Part shown: one piece after another, positions 1 to 8,088 of the stretch | How positions within the stretch are numbered: the stretch's first letter is position 1 | Layout of the letters: each line of letters starts with the position of its first letter | Source: Lachnospiraceae bacterium UBA3762 | GTDB lineage: Bacteria; Bacillota; Clostridia; Lachnospirales; Lachnospiraceae | Direction of reading: 5' to 3' | Length of the DNA stretch: 53,273 bases | Assembly: GCA_002371615.1 (NCBI GenBank) | Contig: DFGA01000016.1 | Span: forward strand, 1-53,273 | Made by a program: the position numbers and the translations under genes | Notes under the pieces: model-generated | Database searches by the model: none | What the model was told of the DNA's origin: nothing | The model's input: only the letters and a program-made list of their open reading frames with translations

Positions 1-2
1 GG

Positions 3-218
3 GTAGATGAAATCGACCATGATAGGAGAAAGCAGGCATTTAAGAGGCTTAGACAATATGCCGGCATCAGCCAGAGAGAATTGGCTGACAGGACGGGAAT
101 TCCGCTCAGAACGATACAACAATATGAGCAGGGGCAGAAGAATTTGGCTCATGCAAGGGCAGATGTTGTTGTCAAATTGAGTAAGGCGCTGTATTGCCGG
201 GTTGAGGATATTGTTTGA
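3..218 (+). CDS. XRE-family helix-turn-helix regulator, 5' end missing
   Basis: The reading frame is open from the left edge and ends in TGA at 216-218, leaving 71 codons of a protein that begins outside the window. The visible part reads FKRLRQYAGISQRELADRTG followed by IPLRTIQQYEQGQKNL, a typical Cro/C1-type helix-turn-helix with the recognition helix around the RTIQQYEQG stretch. It is probably a small DNA-binding regulator or the C-terminal end of an antitoxin-like protein; the missing N-terminus prevents a choice. It converges on the hotdog gene with a 21-bp gap and no clear terminator. No target site is visible. Confidence 0.8.
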   Translation, partial: VDEIDHDRRKQAFKRLRQYAGISQRELADRTGIPLRTIQQYEQGQKNLAHARADVVVKLSKALYCRVEDIV

Positions 219-239
219 TATCAGCGGAAAACTGCCGGA

Positions 240-638
240 CTAGAGCTTAAACGCCGTTCCCACAAACAGCGCCACGTCTCTTCCGGTATCATCGGATACG
301 GATACGTTTATTACGGCGGTAGTTCTTCCGTCCTTGATACACGTAGCTTTTGCGATAAGTCTTGAGCCTTTCGGTGCGCTCAAATAGTTGATGCTTACCT
401 GGGATGCGACGGAGAGGCTGTGAATGTTATTGGCGCAAGCGGCAAAAGCGAGGTCTGCAAGTGTAAAGATCGCACCTCCCATAACTCCGCCATAGGCATT
501 CTTGTGATCATTCGAAAGAGTAACGGAACATACGGAGTAGTCTTCTCCAAGCTCATCTATCTGCATTCCGGCATTTGTGGCAAATCTGTCATTTTTAAAG
601 TGTTCTCTTGCTTCTTCAAGCGTTGCAAATGTTCCCAT
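240..638 (-). CDS. PaaI-type hotdog-fold thioesterase
   Basis: A 132-residue hotdog protein of the PaaI/YiiD group, expected to hydrolyse an acyl- or aryl-CoA thioester in the cytosol. The core NAYGGVMGGAIFTLADLAFA (about residues 48-67) matches the family motif in which a glycine pair precedes the long central helix and an L-A-D signature; the usual His before the Gly pair is Tyr here. The start at 638 is chosen because GGAGG lies 6 bases upstream. An ATG 33 bases further up lacks a ribosome binding site. It follows the glycosylase gene on the same strand after 63 bases and may be its last operon partner. Substrate unknown. Confidence 0.75.
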   Translation of the reverse strand: MGTFATLEEAREHFKNDRFATNAGMQIDELGEDYSVCSVTLSNDHKNAYGGVMGGAIFTLADLAFAACANNIHSLSVASQVSINYLSAPKGSRLIAKATCIKDGRTTAVINVSVSDDTGRDVALFVGTAFKL

Positions 639-701
639 ATTATCCTCCGTAATCTTTGTTTCCAATTTCAAATAACTATAATTGTGAATTGCAACCGGTT
701 C

Positions 702-1511
702 CTACCGAATTGCCGAGTAAAACATATATTGTTGCATTATTCCTGCTACAGGTCCGTATCCGTTGAAAGGGTTTACGCCGTCGTAGTGTTCGTTTATGAT
801 CCGTGCTATCCATGTATCTACGGGTGCTCTGCCGCACCTGTGGTATGCAAACAGCGCTACGCAGTTTGCGACCTTGTCACCGACCCCGGCAATTGATTTT
901 AGCTTATCGAACAGTTCATCATCGGGGAGATTATTCATCTCTTCAAGATCAAATTCTCCGAGTGCAACACGCCTTGCTGCGTTATATACATATGAGCATC
1001 TGTAGCCGAGACCGCAGGATGCAAGCTCATCCTCCGTAGCGGCAAGCATGGCTTCCGGTTCCGGGAAGAATCCGTCCTTCCCGTACAGTCCCACAAGCCG
1101 CTCAATACTTGTTCTTATGGCAGGTATGCTCTTTCGTTGTGAGATGATAAACGATATCAGCATCTCGAATTTGTCCTGACGAAGAATCCGGATACCGGCT
1201 CCGCTTTTGGCACAGTTTTTCAGAAATAAATCGTCGGAAGGTATGCGTTTCCTTATCTTCCTGTAGTTTGTATCAAGATCAAAGTATTGATGCCATACAT
1301 CGTCCCACTCATTTTGTGAGCACGATACCTCAAGCTCGGTTGCGCGGTCTACATTCTTTTCCCCGGCTTCTTTTGTAAGGTCACGGATGTCAACGGTATG
1401 CTTACCGGTGATGAATCTGTAAATGCCGTCCTCGGTTTTTCGGGGACGAAAGCACTGCCCGGAATTTATTATCTTATCAAGATCAAAATCATCGTCTACA
1501 GTTATCTTCAA
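702..1511 (-). CDS. 8-oxoguanine DNA glycosylase, OGG1 type (HhH-GPD)
   Basis: A 269-residue base-excision repair enzyme predicted to excise 8-oxoguanine and cut the abasic site. Residues 1-95 resemble the OGG N-terminal domain. The helix-hairpin-helix is SIAGVGDKVANC (206-217), where Lys213 corresponds to the catalytic Schiff-base lysine, and the conserved aspartate is Asp232 in APVDTW. The size and the split domain arrangement fit the clostridial OGG1-like enzymes rather than MutM or AlkA. Its ATG overlaps the stop of the upstream TPR gene by four bases (ATGA), indicating translational coupling. The assignment to OGG rather than another HhH-GPD glycosylase rests on the N-terminal domain and the VDTW motif. 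Confidence 0.85.
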   Translation of the reverse strand: MKITVDDDFDLDKIINSGQCFRPRKTEDGIYRFITGKHTVDIRDLTKEAGEKNVDRATELEVSCSQNEWDDVWHQYFDLDTNYRKIRKRIPSDDLFLKNCAKSGAGIRILRQDKFEMLISFIISQRKSIPAIRTSIERLVGLYGKDGFFPEPEAMLAATEDELASCGLGYRCSYVYNAARRVALGEFDLEEMNNLPDDELFDKLKSIAGVGDKVANCVALFAYHRCGRAPVDTWIARIINEHYDGVNPFNGYGPVAGIMQQYMFYSAIR

Positions 1512-3892
1512 AGCTTTGACTCCATATGATCAAGGGATTTGTATCCGTAAAGCAGTGCGGAGTTTGTAATCGCTTCTTTGGCGATATTCCTGCCTTCCTT
1601 TGCATACCCGGCAACGAATCTTCCGTACAGTTCAAGTGTCCTGTCGGAATATGTGGAGATCTCTCCGCGAAGGTATGTTTCATATGATGTATTGTCAGGA
1701 GTATCCTCGGATGTATGGATGCTTCGTGCTTCACTTGCGCTCTTCGGGTATTCCCCGGCAAATTCTTCCATCATGCCGACCTGTATAGCAACGATTGCTT
1801 CTATTATCTGCTTCTTATCATCGGAGAGTTCAGGCAGAGAATCTTTGATCTTTGCATATTCTTCCGGCGCGGTGGACTCTTCCATTCTTCCGTACTTTTC
1901 GGTAATAAGATTCCAGCCTTTAGCATTTGCTGTCTCAAAATCATCTATAAAACTCTCCAGCATTTCCCGGCTCCAGAGCATGTACTGGCTCTTCCTCATC
2001 ACGGAGAACGTGGAAAAATCATCCTGACAGCTTGCCCGGCCGCCCTCATTAATAACCTTGTCAAATGCATTCCATTCAAGGGTAACTATTTTATCGATCA
2101 GGCTGATTATAGAGTTGTTATCGTCCATATCTATCTCCTTGTTGGCATTTAAGCATTCAGGATGCAGGATCTCAATCACATGATGGTCAAGGTAGTTGTC
2201 CGAATTGCGGGCAAGTCCCAGTTTATGAAGTCTTTCCAGTATTTCCGAGCAGATTTCTTCAATTATTCCGGACACCTTTTTATCTCCCGGATGGGATCCG
2301 GCAAGCACCATTAGCTTATCGCGAATGCTTTTTGCATCTTCCGATCCTTCAAGCCCTTTGAACATCCATTTATAGTAAGGAGCGTATTTCTTATCAAGAA
2401 GATACAGCATACTCATTGTATGCTTAATGAAATCTCCTAGGCATATGGCTGCTGTAACGCAGTCGCCCCTCCCAAGCATTCGGTTATAGTTGTATTGCCC
2501 TGTCTGTGACATTGAGGCAGCTGTGTAAGCTATCTTACGTCTCCATATATGATTGGGATAGTATAACATGATTGAATCCCTTATCGCCGAAAATTTTCCG
2601 AGATCGTCTCTGAATACTTCCCCGTTTATGGCCGTCGCAAACTTCTCGTCATCAGTCATCAGCCAGTCGTTGTCGGCTGAGGGAGCTTTTGACATCCCCA
2701 TGGTCATCATATAGAAAGTAGTTATCGGGCTGACCCCGTCGCGTCTTCCCGTAACAGGAGATGTGCGCCTCTTATATCCCATGAAATCTTCCGGAAGTTT
2801 GTCATATTCTTCCTGAAGCGTTGCTCCTATTTTTTCATAATCATCATATGTAAGCCACATACAAAATCCCGGACCCCAGTCATGATCATGGCTGGTCTCG
2901 TCGTCGAATCCGAAACAGTCGCTTCCTTCTCCGGCAAGGCCTACGGCTATTCTGCTCTCATAGGAGGGAAATTTCTCGTGGATCATCTTACGTCCGAATT
3001 CCTCATAGTAGAGCCTCGCAATTTCAAGGCCGCTAAATGTTCGTGGATCTTCTCTGACGGAGTCATCATCCGGCTTTTCATCCGTAGCAGCATTGTCAGC
3101 CTTAAGCTTTGCTGCGGCAGATTCCATATTCTGTTTTGTAATTTCATAAGCGCGGCTTTTTCCGACGCACCTTTCGATCACTTTGAGGGCTTTTTCATAA
3201 TACTTTACAGAAGCAGCATAATCTTTATTGAAGTATTTGATCTCAGCCATTGCAGATGCAGCTGCACTGTAATGGTAGTCGGGCTCGTCATCTTCATCAA
3301 ACAGTTCGAAAGCTTTATGAAGGTGCGACTCCGCCTCATCCATTCTTCCGAGCTTAATAAGAGTAACAGCAAGGTTTGTATATGTTGTGGCCTGCTCAAT
3401 CCTGCACTCGGGATAGATAAGTGATATTCCGAGAGCTCTTTCCAGACAGTCCGCAGCGCTTTCGTAATCATTCATTTCCTGAAACAGCAGGCTCATGTTG
3501 TTAAGAAGTGATGCGTACAGCATCGAATCGGGGGCAACATTTGCGTCATAGTATGATTTTACCTGCTGGTAGAGGGCGTTAGATTCCCTTAGCATTCCGG
3601 CTGCACGGTATGCATTTGCCACATTAAGGAGAGAAGTGGCGTGTGCCATTGAGCCTTTAAGGGAACTTCCCTCAAGAATACCAAGGAGCTTATCAGCAAA
3701 GGTTCTAAGCTTATCAAATTCGCTTGTTTCGCGATAGTGGCCTATCAGCTCATTCAGGAGCTGAATCATGATATTTTCATTGCCGGCTTCTGCGGCCTCA
3801 GCGATTTTCCCCAGAATGTATTCTTCAACCTTTTCCCCCTGATTGGCTGTGTATAATCTGTCTATTTCGGCAAATATTTCATCAATGTTCAT
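1508..3892 (-). CDS. TPR - DUF4037 nucleotidyltransferase - DUF4125 protein
   Basis: A 794-residue cytosolic three-part protein. Residues 1 to about 265 are tetratricopeptide-like helical repeats (for example SLLFQEMNDYESAADCLERA). The middle part contains GLAGEGSDCFGFDDE and DHDWGP (about 319-341), a nucleotidyltransferase-like signature of the DUF4037 family. The last 200 residues match DUF4125. The biological role is not known; nucleotidyl transfer to a protein or small molecule is an inference from the fold. The start at 3892 follows AGGGAGAAC. An upstream ATG at 3943 would translate the 30-bp palindromic repeat (TKRTVPFVNF) and is rejected. It lies downstream of metK on the same strand and is coupled to the glycosylase by an ATGA overlap. 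Confidence 0.75.
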   Translation of the reverse strand: MNIDEIFAEIDRLYTANQGEKVEEYILGKIAEAAEAGNENIMIQLLNELIGHYRETSEFDKLRTFADKLLGILEGSSLKGSMAHATSLLNVANAYRAAGMLRESNALYQQVKSYYDANVAPDSMLYASLLNNMSLLFQEMNDYESAADCLERALGISLIYPECRIEQATTYTNLAVTLIKLGRMDEAESHLHKAFELFDEDDEPDYHYSAAASAMAEIKYFNKDYAASVKYYEKALKVIERCVGKSRAYEITKQNMESAAAKLKADNAATDEKPDDDSVREDPRTFSGLEIARLYYEEFGRKMIHEKFPSYESRIAVGLAGEGSDCFGFDDETSHDHDWGPGFCMWLTYDDYEKIGATLQEEYDKLPEDFMGYKRRTSPVTGRRDGVSPITTFYMMTMGMSKAPSADNDWLMTDDEKFATAINGEVFRDDLGKFSAIRDSIMLYYPNHIWRRKIAYTAASMSQTGQYNYNRMLGRGDCVTAAICLGDFIKHTMSMLYLLDKKYAPYYKWMFKGLEGSEDAKSIRDKLMVLAGSHPGDKKVSGIIEEICSEILERLHKLGLARNSDNYLDHHVIEILHPECLNANKEIDMDDNNSIISLIDKIVTLEWNAFDKVINEGGRASCQDDFSTFSVMRKSQYMLWSREMLESFIDDFETANAKGWNLITEKYGRMEESTAPEEYAKIKDSLPELSDDKKQIIEAIVAIQVGMMEEFAGEYPKSASEARSIHTSEDTPDNTSYETYLRGEISTYSDRTLELYGRFVAGYAKEGRNIAKEAITNSALLYGYKSLDHMESKL

Positions 3893-3913
3893 ACCGTTCT
3901 CCCTGTGACAAAA

Positions 3914-3943
3914 GTTGACAAAAGGGACGGTTCTTTTTGTCAC
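3914..3943 (-). repeat. 30-bp palindromic repeat, copy 1
   Basis: A near-palindrome with arms TGACAAAA and TTTTGTCA around a GGGACGGTTC core. As RNA it could form an almost continuous 12-bp stem with a CGG loop if G-U pairs are allowed. An identical 30-bp copy in the opposite orientation is at 6850-6879. This copy lies in the leader of the TPR/DUF4125 gene and is flanked by partial copies of the same words: TGTGACAAAAG at 3904-3914, and GTCAACAGTCACGAACCGCCCC just beyond 3953. It may be a small non-autonomous element or REP-like unit. Confidence 0.75.
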
Positions 3944-4028
3944 ATTCTTTGAAAGTCAACAGTCACGAACCGCCCCCGTTTATTACTTAATCGACCATCT
4001 CCCATGTAATTAGGGAGTCTATATTATT

Positions 4029-5210
4029 TTACAGATATTTCTTCAGATCATCAACCTTATTGAGTGCTTCCCAGGGAAGGTCAAGGTCATTACGTCCGAA
4101 GTGTCCGTATGCAGCCGTCTGTTTGTAGATAGGTCTGCGAAGATCGAGCATTTTGATGATACCTGCCGGACGAAGGTCGAAGTTGTCTCTTACGATCTCA
4201 ACAAGCTTTTCATCAGATACCTTACCTGTTCCGAATGTATCAACCATGATGGATGTAGGCTGTGCTACGCCGATAGCATATGAAAGCTGGATCTCGCACT
4301 TGTCCGCAAGACCTGCTGCAACGATGTTCTTGGCAACGTATCTTGCAGCATATGCTGCCGAACGGTCAACCTTTGTGCAGTCCTTACCGGAGAATGCTCC
4401 GCCGCCGTGTCTAGCATATCCGCCGTATGTGTCAACAATGATTTTACGTCCCGTAAGACCTGCATCACCGTGAGGTCCGCCGATAACGAAACGTCCTGTA
4501 GGATTGATGAAGAACTTCGTATTATCGTCAATAAGTTCCTTGGGAAGTACGGGATCAAACACGTACTTTTTGATATCCTCGTGAATCTGTTCCTGTGTTA
4601 CATCGTCATCATGCTGTGTTGACAGTACAACTGCCTCAAGACGGACGGGCTTGCCGTTCTCGTCATATTCAACTGATACCTGACTCTTGCCGTCGGGACG
4701 AAGATACTTAAGAGTTCCGTCCTTACGAACCTTTGTAAGCTGAAGAGCGAGCTTATGAGCAAGAGAGATGGGATACGGCATATATTCATCGGTCTCGTTT
4801 GTTGCGTATCCGAACATCATACCCTGATCGCCGGCACCTGTATCAAGGTCATCCTTAAGATCACCCTTCTTAGCCTCAAGTGCCTTGTCAACTCCCATTG
4901 CAATATCGGATGACTGCTCATCGATAGCTACAAATACAGCACATGTATTACCATCGAATCCGTACTCGCTCTTTGTGTAACCGATCTCTTTTACGGTATC
5001 ACGCACAACTTTTTGCATATCAACGTATGCATTTGTTGTGATCTCACCCGTGATGAGAACAAATCCGGTGCAGACCGCCGTCTCACACGCCACGCGGCTC
5101 ATGGGATCCTGTTCCATGCAGGCATCCAGGATCGCGTCGGAAATGGCATCGCAGACTTTGTCGGGATGGCCTTCTGTTACTGATTCGGAAGTAAATAAAC
5201 GTTTTTCCAT
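4029..5210 (-). CDS. metK: S-adenosylmethionine synthetase
   Basis: A 393-residue cytosolic enzyme making S-adenosylmethionine from methionine and ATP. Diagnostic segments are the N-terminal FTSESVTEGHPDKVCDAISD, the GAGDQGMMFGYA hexapeptide region with its flanks, and the glycine-rich GGPHGDAGLTGRKI P-loop-like motif. Length is normal for the family. The start at 5210 is preceded by GAAAGGA; the longer frame starting at 5282 would run into the riboswitch terminator and is rejected. Transcription is predicted to be controlled by the SAM-I riboswitch and terminator directly upstream, giving product feedback. The TPR/DUF4125 gene follows on the same strand after 136 bases. Confidence 0.98.
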   Translation of the reverse strand: MEKRLFTSESVTEGHPDKVCDAISDAILDACMEQDPMSRVACETAVCTGFVLITGEITTNAYVDMQKVVRDTVKEIGYTKSEYGFDGNTCAVFVAIDEQSSDIAMGVDKALEAKKGDLKDDLDTGAGDQGMMFGYATNETDEYMPYPISLAHKLALQLTKVRKDGTLKYLRPDGKSQVSVEYDENGKPVRLEAVVLSTQHDDDVTQEQIHEDIKKYVFDPVLPKELIDDNTKFFINPTGRFVIGGPHGDAGLTGRKIIVDTYGGYARHGGGAFSGKDCTKVDRSAAYAARYVAKNIVAAGLADKCEIQLSYAIGVAQPTSIMVDTFGTGKVSDEKLVEIVRDNFDLRPAGIIKMLDLRRPIYKQTAAYGHFGRNDLDLPWEALNKVDDLKKYL

Positions 5211-5242
5211 ATCATATCCTTTCCGTGCAATATATGCACTTA

Positions 5243-5280
5243 AACAAACAAGTCCGCCTATCATAGGAATAAGCGGACTC
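5243..5280 (-). terminator. metK: Riboswitch-controlled terminator before metK
   Basis: On the minus strand the stem AGTCCGC / GCGGACT (5273-5279 and 5251-5257) is followed by TTGTTTGTTT. It stands between the SAM-I aptamer and the metK ribosome binding site, the expected place for the expression platform. The left arm may compete with an antiterminator formed by the 3' side of the aptamer. The U-tract is interrupted by G residues, so strength is uncertain. Confidence 0.75.
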
Positions 5281-5296
5281 AAAATTCAATCAAATC

Positions 5297-5392
5297 CTCT
5301 TATTGTTCGATCGCTCGCTCAGGTTGGCACCTTCCTTACGGGGTTGCCGTGGCTTCACAGATCCTATGTATCTCCACCACTCTGAATAAGAG
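5297..5392 (-). promoter_or_regulatory. SAM-I (S-box) riboswitch aptamer
   Basis: Read on the minus strand, the element opens with CTCTTATTCAGAGTGGTGGAG and closes with CAATAAGAG, so its ends pair as helix P1. Between them are the S-box hallmarks: TCTGTGAAGCCACGGCAACC and AAGGTGCCAACCTGAGCGAG. It precedes metK and a terminator hairpin, so SAM binding is expected to end transcription. The core matches the family closely. Confidence 0.97.
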
Positions 5393-5414
5393 AACAACTA
5401 TTCAGTTCCTGTAT

Positions 5415-5443
5415 AGCATATAACAGGAAAATATATTCGTCAA
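5415..5443 (-). promoter_or_regulatory. Sigma-A promoter for the metK riboswitch transcript
   Basis: Minus-strand -35 TTGACG (5438-5443), 17-base spacer and -10 TATGCT (5415-5420) lie about 20 bases upstream of the riboswitch 5' helix, a natural start for the leader RNA. Confidence 0.7.
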
Positions 5444-5470
5444 TATCAAATAATGACAATTATTATCATG

Positions 5471-6826
5471 CTACGGAAGCAGTCCGGAAATAAGGATCAC
5501 AAGGATCAGTACCGGGAGCACATAGACCAGATAAGGCTTAAGCTTTGCAGTCATTTTCAGACCCTCTCCGGTATTGACTTCTTCCATGTAATTGTCGAAT
5601 CCCCAGCCGTATTTTGTAACACAGAACAGCGTATATATAATGGCTCCTATCGGAAGAAGGAGATTACTTACGATAAAATCCTCCGAGTCAAGTACATCTC
5701 TTGCACCTATAATGTGAAGATTCGACCAGATGTTGTATCCGAACACGCACGGAAGCGAAGCAACAAGCATGAATATCGTATTGCATATAACGCTCTTTTT
5801 TCTGTCCCACTTGAAGTTATCGATAGGCCAGGCCACAAGATTTTCGAACACGGCTGTAACCGTTGAAAAGCTCGCAAATGACATAAAGATAAAAAAGAGT
5901 GTTCCCCATATTCTGCCGCCGGGCATGTTAATGAATATCTCCGGCAGAGTCATGAATATAAGAGAAGGCCCATGATCTGGAGCGACTCCGTAGGCGCTGC
6001 ATGCCGGGAAGATGATCAGTCCCGCAAAAAGTGCGACAAATGTATCAAGTATGATTATCACTATTGATTCACTGACTATTGACTTGTCTTTGGACATATA
6101 GCTTCCAAATATCTCCATTGATGCAATCCCGAGGCTGAGTGTAAAGAATGCCTGGTTCATTGCCCCGACTATCAGATTGAACAGACCTACCGATCTGACG
6201 TTTTCGATATTCGGAGCCAGATAGAACTTCAGTCCCTCCTGTCCTCCCGGAAGTATCACGGAATGGATGGCAAGAATAACTATCAGTATCAGCAGACCCG
6301 ACATCATGACTTTGGTGACTTTCTCCAAGCCTTTTTGAACTCCGAGACTGAGCACTCCGAATCCCAGAATTACGGTTATTGCCATAAACACGGCCATCTC
6401 CGTCGGATTAGCAAGCATACCGCCGAATACATCCCCAACCGAGCCGGATGCTACGTTATCAAACTTTCCGGTCAAAAACTTCCATGCATAGGAGAGCATC
6501 CACCCGGACACGGTTGTGTAATACATCATCAGCAGGTAGCATCCCGCAATGCACAGCCACCCGTGTATATGCCATTTGCTGCCGGGCTTCTCAAGCTCCT
6601 TGTAGGACAGCACGGCGCTTTTTCTGCTCGCACGTCCAACCGACAGTTCCATCGTCATGACAGGAAGACCCATAATGATCAAAAACAGAAGATAGAACAG
6701 TACAAAAATCGCGCCGCCGTACTTTCCTGCCATATACGGAAACTTCCACACGTTTCCGATCCCGATCGCGCATCCAGCGCTTACAAATATAAATCCTATC
6801 CTTGATCCGAACTTCTCCCGTTCCAT
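5471..6826 (-). CDS. Neurotransmitter:sodium symporter family transporter (LeuT-like)
   Basis: A 451-residue inner-membrane protein of the NSS/SNF family, which couples sodium entry to uptake of amino acids or related amines. Transmembrane helix 1 carries AIGIGNVWKFPYMAGKYGG, the unwound sodium- and substrate-binding stretch typical of the family. Roughly eleven hydrophobic helices follow, as usual in bacterial members. The start at 6826 has the strong site AAGGAGGGAG 7 bases upstream; the ATG at 6856 has none. Its neighbour upstream is the S66 peptidase. The natural substrate cannot be read from the sequence; placement next to metK hints at methionine or another amino acid, which is only inference. 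Confidence 0.93.
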   Translation of the reverse strand: MEREKFGSRIGFIFVSAGCAIGIGNVWKFPYMAGKYGGAIFVLFYLLFLIIMGLPVMTMELSVGRASRKSAVLSYKELEKPGSKWHIHGWLCIAGCYLLMMYYTTVSGWMLSYAWKFLTGKFDNVASGSVGDVFGGMLANPTEMAVFMAITVILGFGVLSLGVQKGLEKVTKVMMSGLLILIVILAIHSVILPGGQEGLKFYLAPNIENVRSVGLFNLIVGAMNQAFFTLSLGIASMEIFGSYMSKDKSIVSESIVIIILDTFVALFAGLIIFPACSAYGVAPDHGPSLIFMTLPEIFINMPGGRIWGTLFFIFMSFASFSTVTAVFENLVAWPIDNFKWDRKKSVICNTIFMLVASLPCVFGYNIWSNLHIIGARDVLDSEDFIVSNLLLPIGAIIYTLFCVTKYGWGFDNYMEEVNTGEGLKMTAKLKPYLVYVLPVLILVILISGLLP

Positions 6827-6849
6827 CAAAATCTCCCTCCTTATATTTG

Positions 6850-6879
6850 GTGACAAAAAGAACCGTCCCTTTTGTCAAC
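6850..6879 (+). repeat. 30-bp palindromic repeat, copy 2
   Basis: The reverse complement of this stretch is identical over all 30 bases to copy 1 at 3914-3943, so the two are inverted relative to each other and enclose about 2.9 kb with metK and the transporter gene. Here the repeat overlaps the end of the S66 peptidase gene: the TGA stop at 6875-6877 is part of the repeat. It also forms most of the gap before the transporter gene and could fold in the mRNA between the two. Confidence 0.75.
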
Positions 6880-7999
6880 TTAATTCATAATCAATTGCAA
6901 CCGTGTTCCCGGAAGCGGTTACGTTTGCATACGCACCTGATATTATGGGCATTTGCGGGAACTGATGTCCTATATCCATATCCATTATTATCGGAACATT
7001 GTATTTACTAAGAATCCCAAGATATGCATCATAATGATCAAAATCCCCGAATGTTTCGTCGAAATGCAGCGGGCGTCCGATAAGGAACCCTTTGACATTC
7101 TCAAACCATCCCGCATTTTCCATCTGCCATAAGGCGCGTCTCATTGACATTACCGACAGATCACAGCTTTCCAGAAACCAAATGATACCATCATTTTTAT
7201 ATCTTGATGCAAAATCAGCAGCTTTGTCAAACTTTGTCCCTATAAGGTTGATCAGGCAGTCCAGACACCCACCGGTGAGCCTTCCCGAGAATGAAGCATC
7301 GGAAGCCTTAGAGGAGCCGTTGTAGATATATTGCTTATACGGTACAACATAGAATTCATCGCCGGTCTTCTCGTTGACCACTTTTTCATAATCGTTAGTA
7401 TTCAGTGACAGTGTATCATCAGTCGCTCCGGACGCCTCCTCATCGTTAGGAGTACCGTCCCGGAGCAGCGCTGTTGGGATCTCTTTGTACCAAAAATCAT
7501 AATTTGATACGGATGATCTGCTGCCGCACAGTACCTCGAAAGCATCGTCAACACATTTATGCCGCATGTTTCCATTAAACTTAGGTGCGCACACAGAATA
7601 GATAGAGGCTGTGTCGCACAGGGTATTTAGCAGAAATGTCAGATTTGTGTTATCGGAATAACCCATAAACCATTTTGGGTCTGCTTTTGCAATCCTGTCA
7701 AAATCAACATACGGCAGTATCTCGCACATTAGCTCTCCTCCGCCGCAGGATATTATCACATCGCTTTTATCCCCTGAGAGAAAATCATTGACCTCAGCTG
7801 CACAGGCTTGCGGAGTGTTGCTGATACCGATACCGTTATCGCAAAAGCAATTTGGACCGAGAACAGTTTCGTATCCCCTGCTCTTAAACCATGAAAGTGC
7901 ATCTTCAAAGTCAGACCTATATGGTTCAATCGTGCATCCGAAGCTTGGCGCAATAAAGCCTATCTTTCCTTTGCTTTTAAGAAATCGCGGATATCTCAT
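6875..7999 (-). CDS. S66-family serine peptidase (LD-carboxypeptidase / MccF type)
   Basis: A 374-residue cytosolic protein of peptidase family S66. The triad is visible: Ser115 in WFMGYSDNTN, Glu277 in IWFLESCDLS and His345 in DMDIGHQFP, together with the IISCGGGE turn at 83-89. Members either cut the L,D bond of recycled murein tetrapeptide or, like MccF, cleave microcin C-type nucleotide peptides and give self-immunity. The ~370-residue length and an inserted segment (about 180-230) lean towards the MccF-like branch, with modest certainty. The start at 7999 has GGAGGAGA upstream. The stop codon lies inside a 30-bp repeat shared with the metK downstream region. It is divergent from the HerA-like gene. 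Confidence 0.85.
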   Translation of the reverse strand: MRYPRFLKSKGKIGFIAPSFGCTIEPYRSDFEDALSWFKSRGYETVLGPNCFCDNGIGISNTPQACAAEVNDFLSGDKSDVIISCGGGELMCEILPYVDFDRIAKADPKWFMGYSDNTNLTFLLNTLCDTASIYSVCAPKFNGNMRHKCVDDAFEVLCGSRSSVSNYDFWYKEIPTALLRDGTPNDEEASGATDDTLSLNTNDYEKVVNEKTGDEFYVVPYKQYIYNGSSKASDASFSGRLTGGCLDCLINLIGTKFDKAADFASRYKNDGIIWFLESCDLSVMSMRRALWQMENAGWFENVKGFLIGRPLHFDETFGDFDHYDAYLGILSKYNVPIIMDMDIGHQFPQMPIISGAYANVTASGNTVAIDYELS

Positions 8000-8027
8000 T
8001 ATTAGTTCTCCTCCGGTTAATTGTTTA

Positions 8028-8060
8028 TGATATAATAAACGATAACGTGCAATTAGTAAA
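8028..8060. promoter_or_regulatory. Overlapping divergent promoters
   Basis: Between the peptidase and ATPase genes, TGATATAAT (8028-8036) is an extended -10 for the plus strand. On the minus strand, TTTACT (8055-8060), a 17-base spacer and TATTAT (8032-8037) form a promoter. The two -10 boxes overlap, so the two directions probably compete for polymerase. The plus-strand -35 is weak. Confidence 0.55.
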
Positions 8061-8088
8061 ATGTGCATTTATCATAAGGAGGCTTACT

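Noticed and set aside
3893..3943. N-terminal extension of the TPR/DUF4125 protein starting at 3943
   Set aside because: It would translate the palindromic repeat, lacks a ribosome binding site, and a good start with AGGGAG exists at 3892.
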